This document shows, piece by piece, positions 28,265 to 36,257 of a stretch of 50,599 bases of DNA. Position numbers and translations under genes: made by a program. Source of the stretch: Magnetospirillum sp. WYHS-4 (GTDB lineage Bacteria; Pseudomonadota; Alphaproteobacteria; Rhodospirillales; GLO-3); NCBI GenBank assembly GCA_039908345.1, contig JAMOBD010000042.1:1-50599 (forward strand). Direction: 5' to 3'. The notes under the pieces were generated by a model, which saw nothing but the letters and a program-made list of their open reading frames with translations, was not told where the DNA came from and made no database searches. Positions within the stretch are counted from its first letter, which is position 1. Each line of letters begins with the position of its first letter.

Positions 28265-29128
28265 TCAGCGCAGGAGGCGAATCAGGCTGGAGGTGTCCAG
28301 GCGTCCGCCGCCCCAGGCCTGGACTTCCGCGTAGAACTGATCCACCAGGGCGGTGACCGGCAGGCGGGCGCCGTTGCGCCGGGCTTCCGCCAGGCAGATG
28401 CCCAGATCCTTCCGTATCCAGTCCACCGCGAACCCGAAGTCGAAGCGGTCCTCCAGCATGGTCGCCGCCCGGTTGTCCATCTGCCACGACTGGGCCGCCC
28501 CCTTGCCGATGGCATCGACGACCTTCGGTCCATCCAACCCCGCCTTTTCCGCGAAGGCCAAGGCCTCGGCCAGGGCCTGGACCAGGCCGGCGATGGCGAT
28601 CTGATTGACCATCTTGGTCAACTGTCCGGCGCCCGGCCCGCCCATGTGGGCGACGGCGCGAGCGTAGGCGCGCATCACCGGTTCCGCCCCCGCGAAGGCC
28701 GCCTCGCCGCCGCCGGCCATCACCGTGAGGGTGCCCCTTTCCGCCCCCGTTTGGCCGCCCGAGACCGGAGCGTCCAGGAATGCCAGCCCTCGGCTGACGG
28801 CTTCGTCGCCCATCTCGCGGGCCAGATCGGCCGAGGTGGTGGTGTGGTCGACGAACACCGCCCCCGGCTTCATGCCGGCGAAGGCGCCGTCGGGGCCCAG
28901 GGCCACGGCGCGGACGTCGTCGTCGTTGCCGACGCAGGCGAAGACCAAGTCGGCTTCCGCCGCAGCTTGGCGGGGACTCGGGGCCCAAGCACCCGAATGG
29001 CGGCCTCGCCAGGATTCCACCTTTGCCGGACTGCGGTTGAACACGGTCACCCGATGGCCCGCCGTCGCCAAATGGCCGGCCATCGGAAAGCCCATCGTCC
29101 CCAGCCCGAGAAAGGCCACGTCAGCCAT
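28265..29128 (-). CDS. NAD(P)-dependent beta-hydroxyacid dehydrogenase
   Basis: A 287-aa enzyme of the 3-hydroxyisobutyrate / tartronate-semialdehyde reductase family. The Rossmann motif FLGLGTMGFPMAGHLA starts the protein; substrate motif DAPVSGGQTGAERGTLTVM and the catalytic Lys in GQLTKMVNQI are intact. The C-terminal helical domain includes DLGICLAEARRNGARLPV. Substrate could be 3-hydroxyisobutyrate, 2-hydroxy-3-oxopropionate or a related acid; sequence alone does not decide. It lies 17 bases downstream of the IMPase-like gene on the same strand and is probably cotranscribed. Confidence 0.9.
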   Translation of the reverse strand: MADVAFLGLGTMGFPMAGHLATAGHRVTVFNRSPAKVESWRGRHSGAWAPSPRQAAAEADLVFACVGNDDDVRAVALGPDGAFAGMKPGAVFVDHTTTSADLAREMGDEAVSRGLAFLDAPVSGGQTGAERGTLTVMAGGGEAAFAGAEPVMRAYARAVAHMGGPGAGQLTKMVNQIAIAGLVQALAEALAFAEKAGLDGPKVVDAIGKGAAQSWQMDNRAATMLEDRFDFGFAVDWIRKDLGICLAEARRNGARLPVTALVDQFYAEVQAWGGGRLDTSSLIRLLR

Positions 29129-29145
29129 AGAAGTCTCCGTCCTAT

Positions 29146-29955
29146 TCAGCCGGTTGTCAGGATTTCCTCACAAATCGCATTCCAGCATTCCCGGTCCGGG
29201 GCGCCCAACAGGGCGGCTTCCTGGATGCCGGCGCCGGGGTGGTAGGGACGGCCGTCGGCCACCAGGGCGGCATGGCCGCCGGCCTCCCGGTGCATGAGCA
29301 CACCGGCCGCATGGTCCCAGGGCTTCAGCTTGCGGTCGTAATGGGCGAAATGAAGGGCGCCCCGCGCCATGTCCATCCAGTCGAGCCCTGTGCAGCCGAC
29401 GCGCAGGATCTTGGCCGGCAGACGGGCACCGGAACGCTTGCGCAAGGCCTTGACCGCGCGAAACCCGAGGGAGCCAACCATTTCGCCCCAAGGGGCCGAC
29501 GGGGCGGCGCGCAGGCGTTGGCCGTCGATCCAGGCCCCCTCGCCCGCCGCCGCCCAGGCCAGGCGGCCCACCACGGGTTCCAGAATCCAGCCCATCAGGG
29601 TCTCGCCGCCCCGGCAGAAGGCGACGATCACCGCGAAGCGCGGATCGGCGTGGGCGAAATTCAGGGTGCCGTCCACCGGATCGACCAGCCAGCAAGGCGC
29701 GTCGCCCGCCAATGCCGCCACCAGGGCGGGGGATTTCTCGCAGGCTTCCTCCCCCACCACGACGCTGCCCGGCACCAGGGCGCCCAGGGCTTCCGCGAGC
29801 CGGCGTTCGGCGATCACGTCGGCGGTGGTCACCAGGTCGTGGGGATGGCTTTTGATCGTCACTTCGTCGGGCCGCAGATGGCCGAAGCGGGGTAATATCT
29901 CCTCCGCCGCCACGGCCCGAACGATGTCGGCCACCAGGAAAGGATCGGGAATCAT
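29146..29955 (-). CDS. Inositol monophosphatase family protein
   Basis: A 269-aa lithium-sensitive-phosphatase-fold enzyme. Metal-binding motifs are VVGEEA, WLVDPVDGTLNFAH and KPWDHAAG, all complete. Such proteins dephosphorylate inositol phosphate, histidinol phosphate or PAP; this one has no clear marker for a specific substrate. ATG 29955 has AAGGGCG upstream; the longer open frame to 30228 is a shadow of the next gene. The unit runs with the dehydrogenase downstream and the small gene 32 bases upstream. Confidence 0.9.
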   Translation of the reverse strand: MIPDPFLVADIVRAVAAEEILPRFGHLRPDEVTIKSHPHDLVTTADVIAERRLAEALGALVPGSVVVGEEACEKSPALVAALAGDAPCWLVDPVDGTLNFAHADPRFAVIVAFCRGGETLMGWILEPVVGRLAWAAAGEGAWIDGQRLRAAPSAPWGEMVGSLGFRAVKALRKRSGARLPAKILRVGCTGLDWMDMARGALHFAHYDRKLKPWDHAAGVLMHREAGGHAALVADGRPYHPGAGIQEAALLGAPDRECWNAICEEILTTG

Positions 29956-29987
29956 GGCGCCCTTATGCCACGATTCCCTCTTGTCCG

Positions 29988-30254
29988 TCAGGCGTAAATG
30001 TCGCGGTCCGCGTGGTAGGTAGTCCGGAAGATATCCAACAGTTCGGCAATCTCTGGATCGAAGGTGGCGCGCTGGACCAAGGCCTTGGTGGCGAAGGCGG
30101 CAAAAGCGACGGCTTCCGCCTTGCCGCGCAGTTCGAAGTCGCGGGCGATGTCGTCCAGGTAGCCGTGCACCAGCTTGCGGGCCGTCACGTTGAGCTGGGT
30201 CTTCACATAGCGGTGCTTGTCGCGCCATTTGCGCTGGCTGGCCGTTGTCGCCAT
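29988..30254 (-). CDS. Small ribbon-helix-helix-like protein, putative regulator
   Basis: An 88-aa basic protein. Residues 17-62 fit a ribbon-helix-helix fold: a strand KTQLNV, helix A TARKLVHGYLDDIARDF, and helix B KAEAVAFAAFATKALV. The C-terminal part (DPEIAELLDIFRTTYHADRD) is acidic. I do not recognise the family by name. The ribosome-binding site GGGGAA lies between the start codon and the 15-bp palindromic element, so the gene could repress itself. It may be the first gene of an operon with the IMPase-like and dehydrogenase genes (gap 32 bases). DNA binding is an inference from the pattern. Confidence 0.65.
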   Translation of the reverse strand: MATTASQRKWRDKHRYVKTQLNVTARKLVHGYLDDIARDFELRGKAEAVAFAAFATKALVQRATFDPEIAELLDIFRTTYHADRDIYA

Positions 30255-30263
30255 GGATTCCCC

Positions 30264-30278
30264 TATCTACTAGTAGAC
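30264..30278 (-). promoter_or_regulatory. 15-bp element with 12-bp palindrome, copy 2
   Basis: Read on the minus strand this is GTCTACTAGTAGATA, identical to 27571-27585. The palindrome TCTACTAGTAGA occupies 30266-30277. It ends 9 bases before ATG 30254, so a bound protein would block the ribosome-binding site region or the transcription start. Confidence 0.55.
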
Positions 30279-30411
30279 CAATTCGTTAATCCATGGGCGA
30301 GCGAGGGTCAAGCATTTCGGTATCTGCGAATTATTCGTATTGAAAGATATGGGCTCCGTTCCAATATGCCGTTTGCCACCCAATGATAGCCAAGTCCAAG
30401 GAGCAGACGCC

Positions 30412-30708
30412 ATGAACCTGAACGTGAGCATCGACAACGACGGTTTCCTCAGCAATCCCTCAGACTGGTCGGAGATCATCGCGCGCGAAATGGCGGCGGA
30501 CGACGGTTTCGACATCAACGACGAACACTTGCGGCTCATCCATGAGGCGCGCGCCATGTACGAGCGCGACGGCGTCGTACCGCCGCTTCGGCGCTTCTGC
30601 AAGGACCTGGGCGTGACCAAGGACGCCCTCTATGGCCTATTCCTCACCGGCCCCATGAAGCTGATCTGCAAGTATGGCGGCCTGCCCAAGCCCACAGGCT
30701 GCACCTGA
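30412..30708 (+). CDS. dsrC: DsrC/TusE family sulfur-carrier protein
   Basis: A 98-aa protein of the DsrC family with the typical helix WSEIIAREMAADDGFDIND and PPLRRFCKDLGVTKDALYGLF. The C-terminal arm ends CKYGGLPKPTGCT, so both redox cysteines are present (penultimate Cys and the Cys 11 positions before it). TusE proteins of tRNA thiolation have only the penultimate one, so DsrC, a sulfur carrier for dissimilatory sulfite reductase, is the better name. No dsrAB or tus genes are in the window. AAGGAG precedes ATG 30412; the upstream in-frame ATG at 30340 is less likely. Confidence 0.88.
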   Translation: MNLNVSIDNDGFLSNPSDWSEIIAREMAADDGFDINDEHLRLIHEARAMYERDGVVPPLRRFCKDLGVTKDALYGLFLTGPMKLICKYGGLPKPTGCT

Positions 30709-30734
30709 CCCGGCCATTTGGCCTCGCCGTCCTC

Positions 30735-30764
30735 TTGTGGGAATTTGTCACAAAGAGCTAGAAT
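30735..30764 (+). promoter_or_regulatory. Possible sigma-70-type promoter for the binding-protein/kinase operon
   Basis: TTGTGG (30735-30740) and TAGAAT (30759-30764) are 18 bases apart, 42 bases upstream of ATG 30806. Between them lies the symmetric TTTGTCACAAA (30744-30754), a candidate repressor or activator site. This is pattern reading only. Confidence 0.35.
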
Positions 30765-30805
30765 GGCTTTGGGACAATTCCAAAGGCACGGAAAGGCGGG
30801 GTCTC

Positions 30806-31774
30806 ATGTCCAGGGTGGCTGTGGCAGCAGGGGCCGTGGTGGCGCTGCTCGCCCTGGCGGGAAGCGGCATGGCGGAAACGCTCCCTTCGCGGACTTGCCT
30901 TTACGTTTCCTCCTATCACCCCGGCTACCATTGGAACGACGGGATCGAGCGGGGCCTGGAAAAGTCCCTGGCCGGCGTCTGCCGGCTGGAACGCTTCTAC
31001 ATGGACACCAACCGCAATCCGGCCCCCGAATTCTCCCAGGCCAAGGGAGCCGAGGCCAAGGCCCTGATCGAGGCGGCGAAGCCCGATCTGGTTGTCGCCT
31101 GCGACGACAACGCCTCCAAGGACCTGGTCAAGCCCTTCCTCAAGGACGCCCCGATTCCGGTGGTCTTTTGCGGCGTCAACTGGACGGTCGCCGAGTACGG
31201 CTACCCTTATGCCAATACCACCGGCATGATCGAGGTCGCCCCCAACAAGGAAGTCGTCCAGGAAGCGAAAGCCCTGCTCAAGGGGGCCAGTTCCTTCGCC
31301 TTCCTGGCCGCCGACGTGCCGACCCAGCATAAGGAAGTCGCCCGCCTGGACGTCATCGCCAAGCGCGAGTCCCTGGAAATGCAGGCCCTTCTGGTCAAGA
31401 GCTTCGCCGACTGGCAGGCCGCCTTCCGCCAGGCCCAGGAACGGGATTTCGTCGTCCTCGGCAATCCCGTCGGCATTCCCGACTGGAACGGCCCTCTGGC
31501 AAAGACCTTCGTGGCTGCGGAATCCCGCAAGCTGACCACCTCCTTCGGGATCTTCATGCGGCCCTATTCCGTCTTTTCCATGGTCAACGTTCCCGACGAG
31601 CAGGGCGAGTGGGCGGGCGAGGCGGCCAAGCTGATCCTGGACGGCCGCAAGCCCGCCGACATTCCCATCGTCGCCAACCGGCGCTGGGACCTGTTCTTCA
31701 ATCCGGCCCTGGCGGCCAAGGCCGGCATCCACCTTCCCGACCATATCCTGCAGCGGGCGGTGAAGATTGACTGA
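30806..31774 (+). CDS. ABC-type substrate-binding protein (ABC_sub_bind family)
   Basis: A 322-aa periplasmic protein. The signal peptide covers residues 1-23 (LLALAGSGMAE). The mature chain begins LYVSSYHPGYHWNDGIERGL, and has DLVVACDDNASKDLV and IPVVFCGVNWTVAEYG, the two-lobed pattern of the tryptophan/tyrosine-type ABC_sub_bind family (YSCG-like). No permease or ATPase follows. Instead the stop overlaps the TTG start of a CHASE-domain histidine kinase by 8 bases, which suggests that it hands ligand to the kinase. ATG 30806 has AAGGCGGGG upstream; the frame from 30674 begins inside dsrC and is not used. Confidence 0.85.
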   Translation: MSRVAVAAGAVVALLALAGSGMAETLPSRTCLYVSSYHPGYHWNDGIERGLEKSLAGVCRLERFYMDTNRNPAPEFSQAKGAEAKALIEAAKPDLVVACDDNASKDLVKPFLKDAPIPVVFCGVNWTVAEYGYPYANTTGMIEVAPNKEVVQEAKALLKGASSFAFLAADVPTQHKEVARLDVIAKRESLEMQALLVKSFADWQAAFRQAQERDFVVLGNPVGIPDWNGPLAKTFVAAESRKLTTSFGIFMRPYSVFSMVNVPDEQGEWAGEAAKLILDGRKPADIPIVANRRWDLFFNPALAAKAGIHLPDHILQRAVKID

Positions 31775-33620
31775 AGAAAGAAAGACCGGTTTCTGGTATG
31801 CCGCAGCCGCCACCGCCGTGGCGGGCTTGGTGACGGCCGGTTTCCTCTTCGCCGCCCTGGCCTTCGTCCTCCAGGAAAGGCAAGCCGCCTTCCGCGCCGA
31901 TGCCGGACACCACGAACGCACCATGGAAGGCCAGCTATTGCGCCTGCTGGACGCCATGGGCCAGGCGATGACCTTCCACCAGACGATCCCCCGCGGCGGC
32001 TCCGACGATTTTCGTCTCTTTTCCCGGCAGATCATGCGCCGCTTTCCGTTCGTCGGCGGGATGGCCTTCGCGGTTGCGCTCGAGGGGGCGGACCGGGCCG
32101 CCTACGAGGAAGGCCGTCGCGAGGAAGGCATGCCGACCTTCGCCATCCGCGATCGATCGGGCGAACGGTTTGCCGTCGCTTCCGGCCGGGAAAGCTACAT
32201 GCCGCTCCAGTTCGCCGAACCCTTCGGACCCGATGTCGCGGTGCTGCTGGGCCTGGATCTTGCCCAAACCGAAGGTTTTCGCGAGGCCTTGCGGCTGGCG
32301 GCCACGGCGGGCAAGCCCATGCTGGTCCGCCTGCCCGGCCTCTTTTCCGAGTGGCACGAGTTCTGGATGATGCAGGCCGTCTACCGCGGCCGCGACCTGC
32401 CGGAGGCGGAAGCGGAACGGCTGGCCCGCTTGGGCGGGGTCCTGATGGTCCGGGTCGAGCCGGAAAAGGCCATCGCCCGCGAACTGGAACGCCTCGGCAA
32501 CATCGAATTCACCCTGCTCGCCTTGTCGTCCGACGGCAAGCCGATGTCCATCGTCGCCCACCGCGACGCCCGCAAGGCCCATGAACGCGCGTCGCCCATG
32601 CGCATGCTGACCCAGGAGGATACGGTGGCCGTGGGCGGCGTCGACCTGCAGTTCCGCTTCCGGCGCGACCTGCGCTATGCCGACCTGATGGGACCGCCGG
32701 TCTGGCTGGCGCTGGGGGCGGCGGGGGTGGTATCCTTGTTTCTCGCCCTGCTGACCCGGGAACACCTGCGCCGCCGTCGGGCCTTTGCCGCCCTGGACGA
32801 GCATCGGGCCCAATTGGAAATCCTGGTCGAGCAGCGGACGGCGGAACTGAAGCGCCAGAACGAGCGCTTGGAAGAATCCGCCCGCTTCGACCGCGAGGCG
32901 CGCTCCCAGGTCGAGGCCGCGCAGAAGGAGTTGCAGGAAAGCAACCAGGAACTGCAGCAGTTCGCTTACGCGGTTTCCCACGATTTGCAGGAGCCCCTGC
33001 GCACCGTTACGAACTACATGCAGATGCTGGAACGTCGCTTTTCCGACACGTTGGGCGACGACGGCCGCGAATTCATCGGCTTCGCTGCGGACGCCAGCCG
33101 GCGCATGCAGTCCATGATCCGCGATCTGTTGGAATATTCGCGCATCCAGACCCGTGCCGGCGACCTGAGGCCCGTCGACCTGGACAAGGTCCTGGCGGAG
33201 GTGGAACGGAACCTGGGGATGTCCATCGACGAGGCCGGGGCCAAACTGACCGTCAACCGCCCTCTGCCCATCCTGGTGGCCGACGAGACCCAGTTGGTTC
33301 GCCTGTTCCAAAATCTGATCGGCAACGCCATCAAGTACCGGCCGACCGACCGGACGCCCGAGATCGAGGTTCGGGCCGAGCAGATGGGCCACGAGTGGCG
33401 GTTCTCGCTATCCGACAATGGTATCGGGATCGATCCCAAGTACTTCGGGCGCATTTTTGGCGTTTTCACTCGGTTGCATACTCGCGAGGAGTATCCGGGG
33501 ACCGGGATCGGGCTCGCCCTGTGCAAGCGCATCGTCGAACGGCATGGCGGGAAAATTTCCGTGACATCGGAACCCGGCCGGGGGAGCACCTTCACCTTCA
33601 CCTTGCAGTCAAATGCGTGA
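31767..33620 (+). CDS. CHASE-domain membrane histidine kinase
   Basis: A 617-aa sensor kinase. Membrane helix about 10-36, periplasmic CHASE domain about 45-230 (FPFVGGMAFAVAL, REEGMPTFAIRD, ESYMPLQFAEPFG), second helix 311-330, then a long coiled coil (335-398), HisKA with His405 in YAVSHDLQEPLRT and HATPase (NLIGNAIKYRPTD, DNGIGIDPKYF, GTGIGLALCKRI). CHASE domains bind small ligands outside the membrane. It starts at TTG 31767 within the end of the binding-protein gene, so the two are translationally coupled. Its kinase core closely resembles that of the kinase at 24731-26689. No response regulator is adjacent. Confidence 0.9.
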   Translation: MTEERKTGFWYAAAATAVAGLVTAGFLFAALAFVLQERQAAFRADAGHHERTMEGQLLRLLDAMGQAMTFHQTIPRGGSDDFRLFSRQIMRRFPFVGGMAFAVALEGADRAAYEEGRREEGMPTFAIRDRSGERFAVASGRESYMPLQFAEPFGPDVAVLLGLDLAQTEGFREALRLAATAGKPMLVRLPGLFSEWHEFWMMQAVYRGRDLPEAEAERLARLGGVLMVRVEPEKAIARELERLGNIEFTLLALSSDGKPMSIVAHRDARKAHERASPMRMLTQEDTVAVGGVDLQFRFRRDLRYADLMGPPVWLALGAAGVVSLFLALLTREHLRRRRAFAALDEHRAQLEILVEQRTAELKRQNERLEESARFDREARSQVEAAQKELQESNQELQQFAYAVSHDLQEPLRTVTNYMQMLERRFSDTLGDDGREFIGFAADASRRMQSMIRDLLEYSRIQTRAGDLRPVDLDKVLAEVERNLGMSIDEAGAKLTVNRPLPILVADETQLVRLFQNLIGNAIKYRPTDRTPEIEVRAEQMGHEWRFSLSDNGIGIDPKYFGRIFGVFTRLHTREEYPGTGIGLALCKRIVERHGGKISVTSEPGRGSTFTFTLQSNA

Positions 33621-33662
33621 AGGCACCTCGCTCGAAACAGGCAAGAAGGCTATGATGGGCCG

Positions 33663-36257
33663 ATGATACGGAGGTACTTGGCGTCGGCGCGGGAGAAACC
33701 CAGCGCAGCCGCGCTGTTGGCGGCTGTGCTCGGGCTTTCTTGGCCGGCACTTGGGGCCGAATCGCGCATGAGCCCCGACCAGTACCTGTTCGAGGCGGTG
33801 CGCCGGAACGATCTGGCGGCCGCCCAGGCGGCGATAAGGGCGGGAGCCCGCGTCGATACTTTGGACGAGTGGGGCCTGACGGCGGCCGATGTCGCCCTCG
33901 ACAAGGGCTATTTCCCCATCGCCCGCTACCTGATGGACATGAAGGGAGACAGTGCGCCCGCCCGTCCGGTTCCACCACCGCCAGTTCCGGCGGTCGCAGC
34001 CGCTCCCCGCCCGTCGCCGTTTCCACCGACGCCTCCCGTATCCCCTCCTCCGATCGCCGTGGTGGAGCCGCCGCCGGTTCCCCTCCCGGCTGAAGCCGCC
34101 GTGACGGCGCCGTCTCCGCCGGTTCCTGTTCCGGTGGCACCTGGCGTCACGTTCCTGGACCGCCTGCAAGGCGAACTGCGGCGTGTTCTGAGCCTGGAGA
34201 CATCAATTCCTCCCCCCTCTCCGGAATCGGCCGACGGGCCGCCGCGTCTCCCGCCCGCCAAGACAGAGATAGCTCGACACGATCATCCGCAACCGGAACC
34301 GGCGCCTGTGGCGAGGGAAGGCTGGGCGCCCAAGGAGCTTAAGATCGCCACCCCGTCCGTTCCGCCCCCGCCGCCAGATACTTCGACCAAGGCCGAGGAG
34401 GCGCCAAAAAGGGAGGAGCCGGAATCCGCCGTCGTCGCCGAGTCCCCCGCTCCGGAGGCGCGTCGAGACGGGTTCTTGGCGCGGCTGTCGTCGGAATTGC
34501 GGCGGGTGATGAAAATCGATCCGTCGGCCAGCGTGGCCTCTATCGATTTACCCGAAGCGAAGGAATCCTGGGCCCCTAAGGCCGTGATCGTGCCCCCCGC
34601 TCCGGTTATCGAGACGCCGGTTCAGGTGACGGCCCCTCCCCCTGTCCCGCCTTCCCCTTCTCCGCCGTCGCCCACTACGGGAGAAGAGCCGGCGGTAACA
34701 AGGCAGGAGCCGGCTCCGGGACTTTTGTCGCGCCTGTTCTCCGGGCTCAAGGAGTCCCGGGGTGGGGACAAGGCTCCGCCACCAGACTCCGAGGCCAAGG
34801 ACGCATGGGCGCCTAGGACTGTGACGACTGAGCTCCCTTCCGAGCCTCCTCCCCAGCAGGTGGCCGCCCTCCCTCCCCCCACTTCCCCGTCTCCCGTGCC
34901 TACTCCGGCGGCGGAAGAGCCGGCGGCCAAGCCGGAACCGGGCCCCGGTCTGCTGTCGCGCCTGTTCAGCGGTCTCAAGGAGACTTTCGGCGGCGAAAAG
35001 GCGAAGCCTGCGACCGTTCCTGAATCCAAGCCTGCCCCGAAGCCGAAAAAGCGTTGGCTGCCCGTGGCCGAAGACCCCATCGCCACCGTCCCGCCGGAAG
35101 GGGGCGGGACGACGGGCTCTGGAAAGGTCCCGTCGGCTCTGACCAAGCTGGGCATTCCGGATATCGAGCAATACCTATCCGACGAGCCTTACCATCCGGG
35201 CGGGGTCGCCCAGACCGGGAGAGGGAAGCTTCCTCCCGCCTCCCAGGTGCCGCGTGACCCCTTCAGTCCCGGCATGCCGGTGGCGGGCGGTGTCCCCGGC
35301 CAACCCCCGGCCAGTGGCTTCGATCCACGTTTCGAACGGGGAGAGTCCCGGCGCGCCCCAGGGAACGGCGGCGGGTTAGCCGATGCCTTGGCTCCTTTGG
35401 AAGCGGGCGGCGGGACCGAGGCCGCCCCCCCCCAGGGTAGCGGCATCTTCGATCGCCTGAGCGAGTTCCTGAAGCCGCCCAGCCGCGAGCCTAACCGGAA
35501 AGCAGCCCCGCCTTCCGGCCTGTTCGAGGAAGCAGCCAAGGATTCGCCTTCCGAAAAGCCGGTTCAACTCGCCAAAGCCGCGTCCAAGGACAGGGAACCT
35601 GTCCCTCCTCCAGCCTTGCCGGCGGCTTCGGGAAGCATTATCGGATTGCCCTTCGTCCTTGCCGGGTCCTATAGCCTGGGCAAGGCTCTGCCGGACGGCA
35701 TCCAGGTTTCGACCACGGCCTACGGTCAGGCCTGCCTGTCGAAGGAACGGGGAACCGTCGTCTTCTGCCTGGAGCCTCTGGCTTGGCCCACCGGCATGCA
35801 GGTCCATTTCGACGTCAACACAGTTCTTTACCAGGGATTCCAGACCATCGTCCGCTACGACGCGGGCAAGGCAACCGCCTTCCATACCCTGTTCCAGGCT
35901 GGTTCCTTCGAGGCGGTGGTGGCCCATTTCACCGAGCTTTACGGCCCGCCGACCGATGCCTGGATGCGCCGGATCGCACCCCTGGGGTCCCCCGGCCAGG
36001 ATAACCCCTCCGTCTCCTGGCGCAGTCACGACGTGACCACGGGGCGGGTGTCATCCCTTGAAATCCGTGCTTTCGACGACTCTCGGGGCGGTTTTCCCGA
36101 TATGAACCACGGCGTCGTGTTGTTGCGCGATTCCCAGGGCAAGCCGATCTTCCCGCGCCTGTCCAACCTGGACTTGATGGTGATGAAGCCGGCTCCTGCC
36201 AAGCCGGGACCGGCGATCAGTAGCGCCCCCGCAATCCCCGTGCAAAAAGGCGAATGA
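33663..36257 (+). CDS. Large secreted ankyrin/proline-rich repeat protein
   Basis: An 864-aa protein I cannot assign to a known family. Residues 1-32 are a signal peptide. Residues 38-95 make up an ankyrin-like unit (YLFEAVRRNDLAAAQAAIRAG, DEWGLTAADVALDKGY, in part). About 100-650 is a Pro/Ala/Glu-rich region with a periodic pair of motifs: an amphipathic helix (FLDRLQGELRRVL 164, FLARLSSELRRVM 271, LLSRLFSGLK 354 and 430, IFDRLSEFLK 595) and a tryptophan site (WAPK 221 and 303, WAPR 382, WLPV 465) spaced 82, 79 and 83 residues. The last 200 residues look globular (GIQVSTTAYGQACLS, VHFDVNTVLYQG). Possibly a periplasmic scaffold that binds several partners. It overlaps the convergent next gene by 41 bases. 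Confidence 0.85.
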   Translation: MIRRYLASAREKPSAAALLAAVLGLSWPALGAESRMSPDQYLFEAVRRNDLAAAQAAIRAGARVDTLDEWGLTAADVALDKGYFPIARYLMDMKGDSAPARPVPPPPVPAVAAAPRPSPFPPTPPVSPPPIAVVEPPPVPLPAEAAVTAPSPPVPVPVAPGVTFLDRLQGELRRVLSLETSIPPPSPESADGPPRLPPAKTEIARHDHPQPEPAPVAREGWAPKELKIATPSVPPPPPDTSTKAEEAPKREEPESAVVAESPAPEARRDGFLARLSSELRRVMKIDPSASVASIDLPEAKESWAPKAVIVPPAPVIETPVQVTAPPPVPPSPSPPSPTTGEEPAVTRQEPAPGLLSRLFSGLKESRGGDKAPPPDSEAKDAWAPRTVTTELPSEPPPQQVAALPPPTSPSPVPTPAAEEPAAKPEPGPGLLSRLFSGLKETFGGEKAKPATVPESKPAPKPKKRWLPVAEDPIATVPPEGGGTTGSGKVPSALTKLGIPDIEQYLSDEPYHPGGVAQTGRGKLPPASQVPRDPFSPGMPVAGGVPGQPPASGFDPRFERGESRRAPGNGGGLADALAPLEAGGGTEAAPPQGSGIFDRLSEFLKPPSREPNRKAAPPSGLFEEAAKDSPSEKPVQLAKAASKDREPVPPPALPAASGSIIGLPFVLAGSYSLGKALPDGIQVSTTAYGQACLSKERGTVVFCLEPLAWPTGMQVHFDVNTVLYQGFQTIVRYDAGKATAFHTLFQAGSFEAVVAHFTELYGPPTDAWMRRIAPLGSPGQDNPSVSWRSHDVTTGRVSSLEIRAFDDSRGGFPDMNHGVVLLRDSQGKPIFPRLSNLDLMVMKPAPAKPGPAISSAPAIPVQKGE

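Noticed and set aside
30327-30337. CGAAT-T-ATTCG dyad upstream of dsrC
   Set aside because: Short, single occurrence, and not placed at a clear promoter; chance is likely.
31935-33392. 485-codon minus-strand frame opposite the CHASE kinase
   Set aside because: Shadow; the forward kinase has all conserved boxes.
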